Assembly (NCBI RefSeq): GCF_004761875.1
Contig: NZ_SJEY01000002.1
Span: 372,001 to 436,000 of the forward strand
Reading direction: 5' to 3'
Source: Roseovarius aestuariivivens
GTDB lineage: Bacteria > Pseudomonadota > Alphaproteobacteria > Rhodobacterales > Rhodobacteraceae
DNA length: 64,000 nucleotides
The stretch's first letter is position 1. Every line of letters begins with the position of its first letter. Both the position numbers and the translations under genes were made by a program. Under the pieces are notes generated by a model. It did no database searches. It was not told where the DNA came from and worked only from the letters and a program-made list of their open reading frames with translations. Of the stretch, positions 27,189 through 40,359 are shown piece by piece.

Positions 27189-28307
27189 ATGAAGCTCAGC
27201 ATCGAACGCGGCACCCTGCTCAAGGCGGTGTCACAGGCGCAGTCCGTGGTCGAGCGGCGCAATACGATCCCGATCCTTGCAAACGTGCTGATCGAAGCGG
27301 AAGGCGACGCGGTACATTTCCGTGCGACCGATCTGGATATCGAAGTGCTCGATCGTGCACCCGCGCAAGTCGAACGCGCAGGCGCGACGACTGTATCGGC
27401 CGTGACCCTGCACGAGATTGTGCGCAAACTGCCGGATGGATCGCTCGTAACGCTCACCGATGACAGCGCCGCCGGTCGTCTGACAGTGCAGGCTGGGCGC
27501 TCGAACTTTTCACTCGCAACGCTGCCCAAAGAAGACTTTCCGGTCATGGCGTCATCGGAATATGATTGCAACTTTTCCGCCAAGGCCCCGGATCTGCGTC
27601 GGCTCTTCGACAAGTCGAAGTTCGCCATCTCGACCGAGGAAACGCGGTATTATCTTAACGGTGTCTACATGCATTTGGCCGAGGCGGATGGCGGCAAGGT
27701 TTTGCGATGCGTTGCGACCGATGGCCATCGCCTTGCGCGGATCGACGCTGCGCTGCCCGAGGGCGCCGAGGCAATGCCAGGCGTCATCGTACCGCGGAAA
27801 ACGGTCGGTGAATTGCGCAAGCTTCTGGACGATGACGAGATGATGATCGCCGTTTCGGTGTCCGAAACAAAGGTTCGCTTCGCGACACCAGACATAACGC
27901 TCACATCGAAAGTGATCGATGGAACATTTCCGGACTATACGCGTGTCATTCCACAGGGAAACACGCGTAAACTCGAGGTCGATGCAGCCGAGTTTGCTCA
28001 GGCAGTGGACCGTGTCGCGACCGTCAGTTCGGAACGCTCGCGCGCTGTCAAGCTTCAGCTCGATGAGGACCGCCTTATACTTTCGGTTAATGCTCCGGAT
28101 AGCGGCGCAGCGGACGAGGAACTGGCCGTTGCCTATGGCGACGAACGTCTCGAAATTGGCTTTAACGCTAAGTATTTGCTCGAAATCGCAAGCCAGGTTG
28201 ATCGTGAGAACGCGGTCTTCCTTTTTAATTCGTCCGGTGATCCGACGCTCATGCGTGAGGGCAACGATACCTCGGCGGTCTATGTCGTAATGCCAATGCG
28301 GGTGTGA
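27189..28307 (+). CDS. dnaN: DNA polymerase III beta sliding clamp
   Basis: 372 residues with the three-fold clamp repeat. MKLSIERGTLLKAVSQAQSVVERRNTIPILANVLIEA opens the first domain, and the C-terminus closes with the canonical VYVVMPMRV. It tethers polymerase III to DNA. It follows dnaA by 128 bases. Confidence 0.97.
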   Translation: MKLSIERGTLLKAVSQAQSVVERRNTIPILANVLIEAEGDAVHFRATDLDIEVLDRAPAQVERAGATTVSAVTLHEIVRKLPDGSLVTLTDDSAAGRLTVQAGRSNFSLATLPKEDFPVMASSEYDCNFSAKAPDLRRLFDKSKFAISTEETRYYLNGVYMHLAEADGGKVLRCVATDGHRLARIDAALPEGAEAMPGVIVPRKTVGELRKLLDDDEMMIAVSVSETKVRFATPDITLTSKVIDGTFPDYTRVIPQGNTRKLEVDAAEFAQAVDRVATVSSERSRAVKLQLDEDRLILSVNAPDSGAADEELAVAYGDERLEIGFNAKYLLEIASQVDRENAVFLFNSSGDPTLMREGNDTSAVYVVMPMRV

Positions 28308-28446
28308 CACAGATCTGCAGTAACTGCGTACTCCGATCTGTCTTCCCGCAAGCGGTCTGCTTGACTCGAAACTCAAATCAGGACCGTGGAGGCCGGGAAC
28401 TCGCATTTTCGGGGCGAGTGTTCTCAAACAAGACGCGGCTGCACAA

Positions 28447-29549
28447 ATGAGCGGTCTGCATTTGACATATCTGGCATTGTCGCATTTCCGCTCTCATTTT
28501 TTGGCGCGGCTCACGCTCGATTCTCGTCCTGTCGCGCTTTATGGTCCGAACGGAGCTGGCAAAACCAATCTGATCGAGGCCGTTTCGCTGCTCTCGCCTG
28601 GTCGGGGCCTGCGTCGAGCGGCTGCCGCTGATATGGTCCGTCGGCCAGAGGCATTGGGATGGAAGCTCCACGCGCATTTGCGATCCTTGCATCAGACACA
28701 CGAGGTGGAAACGCTGTCTGAAGAGGGCAAGCCGCGCCTGACCCGGATCGACGGAAAGGCTGCCTCGCAGACGGCTCTTGCCCGTGTCGCTCGGGTGCTC
28801 TGGCTTGTCCCGTCGATGGACAGGCTCTGGATCGAGGGCGCAGAAGGCAGGCGCCGGTTCCTTGACCGCATGGCACTCAGCTTCACGCCTTCACATGCGG
28901 AAGCGACGCTGGTTTATGAAAAGGCCATGCGCGAGCGTAATCGTCTTCTTAAGGACCAGGTACGCGACGGGCATTGGTACGTGGCGCTGGAACGCCAGAT
29001 GGCCGAAGCTGGGATCGCCATCCATCAAGGCCGACTGACCGCACTTGATCGGATTTGTGCAGCGCAGGTCGAGGCGGAGACAGCTTTTCCTGCCGCCGAT
29101 CTGGAGCTGACCCAGACCGAAGGAGCCATGCTGGAAACCGAAGCCGACTTTCGTGAGGCGCTGCATGAAAGTCGCTTTCGGGACATCGCCGCAGGGCGCA
29201 CTCTGATCGGCCCGCACCGCGCAGACCTCTACGGTGTCTACGAGACCAAGGGCGTACCCGCTGCGGATTGCTCGACTGGCGAACAGAAGGCTTTGCTCAT
29301 CTCATTAATTTTGGCCAATGCCAGAGCTTTGATGCAGGATTTCGGTGCGCCACCGATCCTACTTCTGGACGAGGTCGCGGCCCATCTTGACGCCGCGCGC
29401 CGCGCCGCGCTTTACGACGAGGTCTGCGCGCTTGGATCCCAGGCATGGATGACCGGAACAGGATCCGAGCTTTTCGTCGAACTTGGAGATCGCGCGCAGT
29501 TCGTCGAGGTGACGGAGAATAACGGGATAAGCAACGTAACGCCCCGTGG

Positions 29550-29559
<10 letters not shown>
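28447..29559 (+). CDS. recF: DNA replication and repair protein RecF
   Basis: 370 residues of an SMC-like ATPase: Walker A YGPNGAGKTNLIEAV, the RRRFLDRM block, the signature STGEQKALLISLILA and Walker B PILLLDEVAAHLD. It loads RecA at gaps with RecO and RecR. The 3' end overlaps the start of the LysE-family gene. Confidence 0.95.
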
Positions 29560-32709
<3,150 letters not shown>

Positions 32710-32714
32710 CCAAA
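32710..32714. repeat. Target site duplication, left copy (CCAAA)
   Basis: CCAAA lies directly between the gyrB stop codon and the TGTAGG left terminus. An identical copy follows the right terminus at 52614-52618. A 5-bp duplication is the hallmark of Tn7-family transposition. Confidence 0.9.
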
Positions 32715-32738
32715 TGTAGGTGAGCCCATATTTTTTCG
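32715..32738 (+). repeat. Left terminal inverted repeat
   Basis: The 24-bp terminus starts TGTAGG and ends in a six-T tract followed by CG. Compared with the right terminus read inward it differs only at positions 7, 9, 12 and 14. Confidence 0.9.
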
Positions 32739-32757
32739 CGGTGCGCATATTTTTTCG
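32727..32757 (+). repeat. Left-end TnsB-binding-site-like repeats
   Basis: The 12-mer CATATTTTTTCG occurs at 32727-32738 and 32746-32757, offset by 19 bases. These direct repeats probably bind TnsB, by analogy with Tn7 ends. A weaker third copy may exist near 32780. Confidence 0.7.
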
Positions 32758-33275
32758 TGCCGCGAAAGGTCATATATACCGGTTTTCTTCGAATTATCAG
32801 AGGCTTGGATTGCCATTCGTTTTCGGCAGTTATTTGGTCTGTGGCTGCTCTTGGCGAGATCCGATCGGGTGTCTTCGTTTCGGTTTTCACTTGTCGGTTG
32901 CTGAATTCTGCCATTGCCCATGAGTAACCGCTAACTCTCACTTCGCGGAGATTGAGCCAGATCAGATGCGTTGCTCCGAGGGTCAATTCCTTACCCAAAA
33001 GTTGGTCAAGGCCGAGGAAAGCGATTTGCTCTCAACTTGATTGTGGGCAGAGAGGGCGGGAAACAGTCATTCGCTGCGCCGAACACCAATGGCTGGATTG
33101 CGCAGTGAAGCGGGCTTTGCAGAGGCGAGTCCAATTCGCGGAAGCAGACCTTTATGTGGCATGCCGCGATGGGAGGATCGGAAATTGCCTTGGTCCCGCG
33201 CCAATGGTAGGTCTGAAGTCATGCTCCCCTCGCATGTGGAGGCATTGATCGAACCACCGCAAGGAATGCACCGCA
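32758..33275. other. Left-end noncoding region of the transposon
   Basis: About 520 bases between the terminal repeats and the Septu ATPase gene. I see no credible gene. It should contain the promoter for the Septu pair but no clear consensus is visible. Confidence 0.4.
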
Positions 33276-34580
33276 ATGCAGATCGACCGCCTTATCCTTC
33301 GAAATTTCAAAGGGTTCGAGGAGCTTGATCAGCGCTTAAACAAGCGGTTCACGCTAATCGTCGGAAAAAATGGTGTGGGCAAGTCCAGCATCTTGGACGC
33401 CCTGTCGGTTGCTTTTGGCGCTTTCTTGCTTGGAATTCCCGACGCATCTTCCCGCCACATCCAGAAGGGAGAGGTGCGGGAAACCTCGCGAGAGTTCGAC
33501 GGTCGTCTGGATTTTATCTCCGCCTATCCCGCCGTGGTCGAAGCCGAAGGCGCCCTTCATGACCCGATGTCAGGTCAGTCCCATCAACTCACTTGGAAAC
33601 GGGAACTGACCAATCCCAAAGGTCGTACAACGATCAAGGACGCACGCGAAATCCGCACCTTGGCCGACGCGGCCTATGTCGGGGCGATTGCTGGGGACGA
33701 CCCGAACCTGCCCCTTCTGTCCTACTACGGCACCGGGCGCCTTTGGGGTGAGCCGAAGCGCATGGCCCGAAAGGACCGACCTTCACGGTTCGACGCCTAT
33801 CGCAACAGCCATGAACCACGGGTTTCTTCGAGTGACCTTCTGGGCTGGCTCAAACGCATGCGCCTGAGCGAATTCGAAACCGAACGTCCCTCGCCGATAA
33901 TGACGGCCTGGCGCGCGGCGGTGGAAAGCTGTTTCGATGAACAAGTGCGCGTGGCTTATTCGCCCTCGCGCGAACGTCTTGAAGTCACTTTCGAGGACCG
34001 AAGCCAAACCGTCGCTTTTGAAAACCTCAGCCATGGGCAGCGCAGCATCCTGTCGATGGTCGGTGACATTGCCTATAAATCAATCATCCTGAATCCGCAC
34101 TTGGGCGCCGAAGCCGTCAGCACCGCGCGGGGTATCATCTTGATCGACGAAATCGATCTACACCTGCACCCCACTTGGCAAAAGCTCATCATCCCCGCAC
34201 TTTTGCGCGCCTTCCCCGGCCTGCAATTTGTCGCCACCACCCATTCGCCCTTCGTGATTCAGTCGCTCAGCGAAGGGGTCTTGCTGGACCTGGACGAAAG
34301 GGAGTTGGACGACCGGGTCCACAACCTGCCGATCGGCGAGATTATCGAAGACGTGCAGAAGGTTGAGTACAAGGATCGCTCGGCGTCCTACATGCGGAAA
34401 ATGCAAGGCGCTAAGGCCTATTTGGAGACGGTAGATCGTTTGGCCTCCAGCACGGATCCTAATGAACGCATTGAGCTGAAAGATGAGTTGGACCAGATGG
34501 AGCGCCGCTTCCAGGACCCCTCTCTGGAGGCCGTGATGAAGATCGAGCGCATGACCCGCCTGAAACGGGCCGGCAAATGA
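33276..34580 (+). CDS. ptuA: Septu-type ATPase (PtuA-like)
   Basis: 434 residues of an ABC/SMC-like AAA ATPase: Walker A GKNGVGKS (residues 30-37) in MQIDRLILRNFKGFEEL..., a signature-like LSHGQRSILSM, Walker B GIILIDEIDLHLHP and the switch His in ATTHSPFVIQS. An ATPase of this form followed with a 4-base overlap by a small HNH protein is the Septu arrangement, in which PtuA and PtuB form an anti-phage nuclease complex. No reverse transcriptase is nearby, so this is not a retron-linked version. Confidence 0.8.
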   Translation: MQIDRLILRNFKGFEELDQRLNKRFTLIVGKNGVGKSSILDALSVAFGAFLLGIPDASSRHIQKGEVRETSREFDGRLDFISAYPAVVEAEGALHDPMSGQSHQLTWKRELTNPKGRTTIKDAREIRTLADAAYVGAIAGDDPNLPLLSYYGTGRLWGEPKRMARKDRPSRFDAYRNSHEPRVSSSDLLGWLKRMRLSEFETERPSPIMTAWRAAVESCFDEQVRVAYSPSRERLEVTFEDRSQTVAFENLSHGQRSILSMVGDIAYKSIILNPHLGAEAVSTARGIILIDEIDLHLHPTWQKLIIPALLRAFPGLQFVATTHSPFVIQSLSEGVLLDLDERELDDRVHNLPIGEIIEDVQKVEYKDRSASYMRKMQGAKAYLETVDRLASSTDPNERIELKDELDQMERRFQDPSLEAVMKIERMTRLKRAGK

Positions 34581-35287
34581 GGCCTGTGGTCAAGGGCCCG
34601 GCCCCACAGCCCGAATACGAGCCTTATGGCAAGGCGCTGGACGACCTGACGCTGCAAATCGGCTATTATTGCAGCTATTGCGAACAGCGCATAACCCATG
34701 CTCCCGAAGTTGAACACGTTCAGCCCAAGTCCCTTGTGCCTGGCTTAGAACACAGTTGGGAAAACTTCTTGCTGGGCTGCAAGAGTTGCAACACCGTGAA
34801 GGGGAATGCTCCGGTTGATCTGGCGCAGGTAGCTTTCCCCGACATGGACAACACCTTTCGGGCCTTGGAGTTTCACGCGGATGGCCGGGTCACGGTGGCG
34901 TCGGACCTGGGCCCGGATGCAACTTACTTGATGGAGGAGGCCGTCAAACTGGTCAAGTTGCACCGCCACCCCAACGCACCACACCTTGAGGACCGGCCGA
35001 CCACGCGCGACAAGCGGGCCGATTTTCGTTTGGATGCTTGGGCACTCGCGCAACACGAGTTGAAAAGATATGAAGAATTCCTCCACGATCGTGTCTTCGC
35101 CGACGTTCTTGCAGAACAGATCGCCAGCGTCATCGCCCCCCAAACCGGCTTCTTTTCTATCTGGATGACCGTCTTTGCCGATCATCCAGAGATGCTGCGC
35201 CGTTTCATCACCGCTTTTCCTGGCACGGACGGGGCCTGTTTCGACCCGAACGGTCGACCCGTGCCCCGGCCTAACGGACGGTTCTGA
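34577..35287 (+). CDS. ptuB: Septu-type HNH nuclease (PtuB-like)
   Basis: 236 residues. The N-terminal third is an HNH domain: zinc Cys pairs C32-x2-C35 and C68-x2-C71, the catalytic VEHVQPKS (Glu46-His47) and SWENFLLGCKSCN (Asn63). The remainder is helical and unrecognised. The ATG overlaps the ptuA stop (ATGA), indicating coupled translation. It is the likely DNA-cutting partner of the upstream ATPase. Confidence 0.8.
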   Translation: MRPVVKGPAPQPEYEPYGKALDDLTLQIGYYCSYCEQRITHAPEVEHVQPKSLVPGLEHSWENFLLGCKSCNTVKGNAPVDLAQVAFPDMDNTFRALEFHADGRVTVASDLGPDATYLMEEAVKLVKLHRHPNAPHLEDRPTTRDKRADFRLDAWALAQHELKRYEEFLHDRVFADVLAEQIASVIAPQTGFFSIWMTVFADHPEMLRRFITAFPGTDGACFDPNGRPVPRPNGRF

Positions 35288-35819
35288 GCGCCAGACCTCA
35301 AACTCCTTTGTCAGCTGCACTTGCCAAGCGTGAATCCACCGCAGCGGCAATTCAGTCAGGGCATTTGCGCCTCGGCGCACCAAAGTTGCGCGCCATTCAG
35401 CAACCATCTGAAAGCAGAGGCACGACCTAATTCGGGTTCAGCGGTAACCGTGGGCCGAACATGTCGCCGATTTTTCCCACCGTTTCATAATCTGTATGCT
35501 CTGCGTGGCATCTATGGGGATGCGGCGCGACGCGCCAAGGTCAGACATGAAGAAACTGCAAGGCGGTAATCGCGAGCCTTTTGAAGGACTATTAAGGGCC
35601 GGTCGCGTCGCATGTGGGGAGAGCGAGGAGCGATCACTCGCTCCGCCATCGGTATCGCCGAAAACACGGGCCGAAATCGTCCCTCCGCAGCATATTTTGA
35701 CGACGTGTCGGACTTGTCCATCCTCTGTTAGAAGGACACAACAATAGATGCAAATTACGCAGTTCTAAGGCGTTCTGAACTTCCGGGATTAGCAGGGACT
35801 GCCGATGGCAGGAGTAAAC
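35288..35819. other. Gap between the Septu and Gabija pairs
   Basis: About 530 bases without a convincing gene. Short open frames here lack recognisable motifs. It separates two defence modules and presumably holds the promoter of the second. Confidence 0.4.
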
Positions 35820-37517
35820 ATGCGGGTCAGGCGCATTTCTATTAAAAACTTTCGCGGCATCAGAGATCTTGAGTGGCAGCCGTCAGATGGCCTTAACTGT
35901 CTTGTTGGACCGGGCGACAGTGGGAAATCTACAATAATAGATGCGCTGGACTGGTGCCTCGGTGCCCGTCGGTCAGTTCCAGTAACGGACGCAGATTTCT
36001 TCGAACTCAAAGTGAATGAGCCGATCGTCATCGAATGCATTCTGGGCGACCTAAATGATAGCTTGAAAAACTTGGAAGCATATGGAGCTTTTCTTCGCGG
36101 GCTGGCCAGCGACGGTTCTCTGGAAGATGAGCCTGGCAACGGTCTTGAGACAGTCTTAGTCCTCCAACTGATGATCGAGAGCGATCTTGCAGGACAGTGG
36201 CGTTTAATCTCGCCACGCGCCGAGGATTTGGGCCAGACTCGCGGGCTGAGCTGGGGGGACCGCGTTTCACTGGCGCCAACCAGGATTGGCACATTTGCCA
36301 ATCAACATCTGGGTTGGCAACGCGGATCGCTTTTGAATCTGTTGGCAGACGAACGGGCTAATGCAGCGGCCGAGCTGGCGGAGGCTGCCCGGCAGGCCCG
36401 CGAAAGCTTCGGCGACTCGGCGGGCGAACAGCTGGCCCAAACCCTTGAGATTACAAATGAAACGGCTAAAGAATTGGGCATCGGTATTGGGCACGAAGTC
36501 AGGGCGATGCTCGACGCCCACGCCGTGAACTTCTCCGGTGGCACCATCGCCATACATGACAGCAACGGTGTCCCTCTGCGTAAGCTCGGTATGGGATCGA
36601 GCCGTCTACTGGTAGCTGGCCTGCAGCGCAGGATTGCGGAGAGATCGTCGGTTGCGCTTGTGGACGAAGTCGAAATCGGACTCGAACCACACCGCATCGC
36701 CAAGTTTCTCACTGCCTTGGGGGCGAAGCAGGCCAGGCCGCCGATGCAGGTTTTCATGACAACACATTCCCCAATCGTCTTGCGTGAACTACGCAGCCAG
36801 CAACTCAGTTTGGTTCGCGCCAGTGGAGAGCATTTCGTCATTCCGGCAGGCGATACGGATGATGTCCAGGCAGCGCTGCGCAGCTCGCCGGAAGGTTTCC
36901 TTGGACTCCATGTCCTTATTTGCGAGGGCGCGACAGAAGTTGGCCTCATAAGGGGCTTGGATCTTTTCTTCAGTGACAGGAACCGGCCAACCTTTCAGGC
37001 GGCGGGCGGTGTCGCTCTCGACGCGGGCGGGGTCTCCCGAATTTATCGCAAGGCTCTGCCTTTCGCCAATTTGGCGTATCACGCCGCTGTCTTGAGGGAC
37101 GACGATGTCCAGCCAGACGCAGGTGCTGAAGAAATGTTTGAAGAAGCAACAGGCACGGTTTTCGCGTGGACAAAGAATTGGGCCTTCGAGGATGAACTCT
37201 TCGACTGCCTGAGTGGAAATGGGATCGATGAAATGTGGGACTTCTTGATAAAAACCCATGGCGAGGCCAAGCTGGTCCAACATTTGCGGAGCGCAAACAA
37301 TGGGCCGGTAGATCTTGAGGCGCTGTTTGATGACCCGGATGAAGACGACCGGTCGCTATTGGCTGCAGCGTCCAAGAAGGGCGGTTGGCTGAAGCGGATC
37401 GATATCATGGAGGACGCGGCCCATCGCGTGGTCGGGCCTGATCTCGCCGACATGAAGAAAGATTTTACGGAGGTAATTGAGGGCATCTACGCTTGGGCTG
37501 GCGCGGGCGATGAGTGA
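35820..37517 (+). CDS. gajA: Gabija-type OLD-family nuclease (GajA-like)
   Basis: 565 residues. The N-terminal ATPase has Walker A GPGDSGKS (residues 30-37), a helical insertion and the late VALVDEVEIGLEPHR and MTTHSPIVL motifs. The C-terminal TOPRIM domain carries LICEGATE (Glu369, Glu373) and RDDD (Asp427-429), the acidic residues expected for metal-dependent cleavage. The start at 35820 has AGGAG five bases upstream, whereas the in-frame ATG at 35805 does not. It is paired with a UvrD-like helicase, which together define Gabija, an anti-phage nuclease-helicase complex. Confidence 0.82.
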   Translation: MRVRRISIKNFRGIRDLEWQPSDGLNCLVGPGDSGKSTIIDALDWCLGARRSVPVTDADFFELKVNEPIVIECILGDLNDSLKNLEAYGAFLRGLASDGSLEDEPGNGLETVLVLQLMIESDLAGQWRLISPRAEDLGQTRGLSWGDRVSLAPTRIGTFANQHLGWQRGSLLNLLADERANAAAELAEAARQARESFGDSAGEQLAQTLEITNETAKELGIGIGHEVRAMLDAHAVNFSGGTIAIHDSNGVPLRKLGMGSSRLLVAGLQRRIAERSSVALVDEVEIGLEPHRIAKFLTALGAKQARPPMQVFMTTHSPIVLRELRSQQLSLVRASGEHFVIPAGDTDDVQAALRSSPEGFLGLHVLICEGATEVGLIRGLDLFFSDRNRPTFQAAGGVALDAGGVSRIYRKALPFANLAYHAAVLRDDDVQPDAGAEEMFEEATGTVFAWTKNWAFEDELFDCLSGNGIDEMWDFLIKTHGEAKLVQHLRSANNGPVDLEALFDDPDEDDRSLLAAASKKGGWLKRIDIMEDAAHRVVGPDLADMKKDFTEVIEGIYAWAGAGDE

Positions 37518-38919
37518 TGTCGACATGCTTGGCATTCGGCGTGGATTGATCGTCGCCCCGGCCGGGTGTGGGAAAACGCAACTTATCGTCGATGCGCTCA
37601 GTCGGGCCGAAACCCGCTTGCCCTATCTGGTCCTCACTCACACCAATGCCGGCGTAGCTGCGCTCAGGCATCGCCTCACTCGGCAAGGCGTTGATCGATC
37701 TGTCTATCGTGTCGCGACTATAGATGGCTGGTCAATGCGTCTGGCAGCGCTGTTTCCGGCGCGATCCGGATATACTGACGGGCTACACCCGAAGAAGCCC
37801 AGCTATCCGAAAATTCAGAAAGCCACACGAAAGCTGCTGGAGGAGGGCCATCTGGCAGACATCTTGCCATCGAACTACGCTGGGCTCATCGTTGATGAGT
37901 ATCAGGATTGCTCGGTCGGGCAGCACGCGATCGTCTTCTTTGCCGCGCGCCACCTCAAGACCTGCGTTCTCGGCGATCCGATGCAGTCGATTTTCGGATT
38001 CGGCGCCAACAGGCTGGCCGATTGGGATAAGCATGTTTGTCGACACTTCCCGCTGGCTTTCGAACTCGATCATCCCTGGCGCTGGATCAACGCTGAAAAC
38101 GAGGCCTTGGGAAGGTGGCTGCTTGCCGCCAGACAGGATTTACTGTCTGGAAGATCCATTGATCTGCGCGACGCACCGGACACGGTCCACTGGCGAAAAT
38201 TGGAGAGGGAGGGTAACGATTTTGATGTGCTGGTTGAAGCAGCACGGGTACGCCACAGGGAACCCGGCGAAACGTCGCTGGTGATCGGGGACAGTCGGTC
38301 CGCGCCCAGTCGCTACCGGGTGGCACGACGCATTCAGAACATGGTGACGATTGAGCCGGTGCATCTGAATGATCTCGTCTCGTATGCGTCTGGCGTCGAT
38401 CTCGAAGATGGGCTGTCCGTCGGCGAGACCCTCGACTTCGCCGAGTCGGTGATGACCAATATCGGTGCGAAAGCGATTATGAAGCGGGTCGATGCGCTCC
38501 GATCCGGTTCGGCCCGAAAGCCGTCCTCAGACTTCGAGCGGCTTGTCGTCCAGGTCTCGGATGCGCCCACATATCAGGGCCTCGCTGCTATCCTGTCGGC
38601 ATGCTCGGCACTGTCTGGTACGACTGTCTATCGGCCGGGTGTTCTTCGTGCGGCGTTGCGCGCTTTGGAGATGACCGACAGCGGGAACGGCATGAACTTC
38701 GGCGATGCGGCTGTGCAGGTCCGTGAAGAGAACAGGCTAATAGGGCGACAACTGCCGCGCTCAGCCATTGGTTCAACGCTCTTACTGAAAGGGCTCGAAG
38801 CGGATCATGTCGTCGTACTGAACGCGGATCAACTCGACGCAAGGAATCTATATGTCGCGATGTCTCGGGGCGCGAGATCGGTGACGATCTGCTCAAGACG
38901 GCCCATTCTGAACGGGTGA
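37510..38919 (+). CDS. gajB: Gabija-type UvrD-like helicase (GajB-like)
   Basis: 469 residues of superfamily 1 helicase: Walker A APAGCGKT (16-23), TILTHTNAG-like motif Ia region (LVLTHTNAGVAALR), Walker B LIVDEYQDC, motif III VLGDPMQSIFGF, and a C-terminal VAMSRGARSVTI motif VI. The start at 37510 overlaps the gajA stop by eight bases. An in-frame ATG at 37477 lies deeper in gajA. It is shorter than processive UvrD, as expected for GajB. Confidence 0.82.
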   Translation: MSDVDMLGIRRGLIVAPAGCGKTQLIVDALSRAETRLPYLVLTHTNAGVAALRHRLTRQGVDRSVYRVATIDGWSMRLAALFPARSGYTDGLHPKKPSYPKIQKATRKLLEEGHLADILPSNYAGLIVDEYQDCSVGQHAIVFFAARHLKTCVLGDPMQSIFGFGANRLADWDKHVCRHFPLAFELDHPWRWINAENEALGRWLLAARQDLLSGRSIDLRDAPDTVHWRKLEREGNDFDVLVEAARVRHREPGETSLVIGDSRSAPSRYRVARRIQNMVTIEPVHLNDLVSYASGVDLEDGLSVGETLDFAESVMTNIGAKAIMKRVDALRSGSARKPSSDFERLVVQVSDAPTYQGLAAILSACSALSGTTVYRPGVLRAALRALEMTDSGNGMNFGDAAVQVREENRLIGRQLPRSAIGSTLLLKGLEADHVVVLNADQLDARNLYVAMSRGARSVTICSRRPILNG

Positions 38920-39419
38920 TTGCCGTTGAGCAGCCGGAGTAAAGGGTCAGTCAGAATCAGCCTTCTTTCCCGAGCTTGGACTTATCGCAGCCCCACGCCC
39001 CCAAAAGCACGATGATGTCTGATGTACGAATGTCCGGTCAGTCGACGCGGCACCGCAGAGAAAGATGTGCGAGTGAATGGCGGGTAAGGGCCTTATGGGG
39101 AAGATTCCATGGCATGATCGGCATCGGTCGTACCGGTTTCATGCGCCGAACCTGCGGCGCTTATAAGCGGGAGACCGATAACTTGCGTCCGTCGGCGGGA
39201 CGCGCAAAGAGTTTTGCGTTTTCGTGGCCGGTGCCAACGAATGCGTGAGCGGAGATCTAATCCGCATTCTGCTCCTGATCTCATCGGATTTTCTCAAAAC
39301 CGAGTGCATTCTTGCGTCACGCAATATCAACGGTTTAGCGGGTGCGCTATGAGCTGGTTATTGGTGGTTTTCATAGATTGATCGCTTGCGTTCTGCTCAG
39401 GATCGTATTCCCTGACAGC
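38920..39419. other. Gap between the Gabija pair and the HNH gene
   Basis: 500 bases with no convincing gene. A small hairpin CGCAAA (39203-39208)/TTTGCG (39213-39218) followed by TTTT may terminate gajAB transcription. Confidence 0.35.
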
Positions 39420-40343
39420 ATGACAAAGCTCGTGCTGCTACATAAAGCGGACTCTATTTACGATGACGAACCTGATGTCGTCTACGACTTTCCACGCAGC
39501 TACCTCAAAGCTGTCCGAGAGGCCGTGGGTGACTGGGTCGTTTATTATGAGCCAGTGAAGGCTGGACCTCGTGGATATTTCGCGGTTGCGAAGATCGAGC
39601 AGGTGATCCCGAAGCCCGGAGTTGAAGGTCGCTTCCTCGCCATGATCGAGCCGGGTAGTTTCCTGCCGCTCGATACCGAAGTTCCAAGGTTGATCGACGG
39701 CAGTCCATTGGAACAGGCGCTCACGGAACCAGATGGAAGCCCGAAGAAGGGTGGGGCCGTGCAGCTCGCGGTACGGCGTCTACCAGACGAGGACTTCGCT
39801 CGGATCGTGCGATTGGGGCTTCCTGAAGATCTCGAGAGACGAGAGGCGATACGATACGATCTGGAGCGCTCCGAGGTGGCCGAGGAGGCGGCGATTTTCG
39901 AGCGTCCGGTTCTGGAACGTCTCACACGGCGCCCGTACCGGGACGTCGCGTTCCGCCGCAAGGTGCGCGAGGCTTATGGCTACCGGTGTGCCATGTCCGG
40001 ACTGAAGCTCAGAAACGGTGGAGGACGCCCGGAGGTGCAGGCAGCCCATGTCCGCCCCGTCGAACACAACGGAAGCGATTCCGTGAGAAACGGGCTGGCC
40101 CTGTCAGGGACATTGCACTGGATGTTCGATCGCGGGCTGATCTCGGTCGCTGAAGATAACGAGACAATTCTCGTATCTCGCAACAAGGTGCCGGGTGATG
40201 TTGTCGACCGGCTGTTAAGCCCGGATGGAAAGATCTGGAAACCTGAGGACAAAAGAAACTGGCCGCACCCTGCAAATCTGAAATGGCATCGGGAGAACAT
40301 TTTTGGTCAAATGGCTGCCGAAGGTTCAGCTCCTTGGGAATAA
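39420..40343 (+). CDS. HNH endonuclease with N-terminal reader-like domain
   Basis: 307 residues. The C-terminal HNH_2-type nuclease domain has YGYRCAMSG, the catalytic-type VQAAHVRPVEHNG and NGLALSGTLHWMFDRGLISV. The N-terminal 110 residues (KADSIYDDEPDVVYDFPRSYLKAV, VGDWVVYYEPVKAG, YFAVAKIEQVI) resemble the PUA/EVE-like modules seen in modification-dependent nucleases. That assignment is inferred. The start at 39420 fits the domain boundary. A longer frame to 39342 is possible, and neither has a strong ribosome site. It lies 16 bases before the giant helicase gene, forming a likely two-gene operon. Confidence 0.75.
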   Translation: MTKLVLLHKADSIYDDEPDVVYDFPRSYLKAVREAVGDWVVYYEPVKAGPRGYFAVAKIEQVIPKPGVEGRFLAMIEPGSFLPLDTEVPRLIDGSPLEQALTEPDGSPKKGGAVQLAVRRLPDEDFARIVRLGLPEDLERREAIRYDLERSEVAEEAAIFERPVLERLTRRPYRDVAFRRKVREAYGYRCAMSGLKLRNGGGRPEVQAAHVRPVEHNGSDSVRNGLALSGTLHWMFDRGLISVAEDNETILVSRNKVPGDVVDRLLSPDGKIWKPEDKRNWPHPANLKWHRENIFGQMAAEGSAPWE

Positions 40344-40359
40344 TTATTAAACTGCCACT

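Noticed and set aside
32758..33275. Small open frames of about 100 codons in the transposon left end
   Set aside because: They lack start signals and motifs and overlap each other in different frames.
33276..35287. Retron-linked Septu effector pair
   Set aside because: No reverse transcriptase or msr/msd-like structured region was found near the ATPase-HNH pair.
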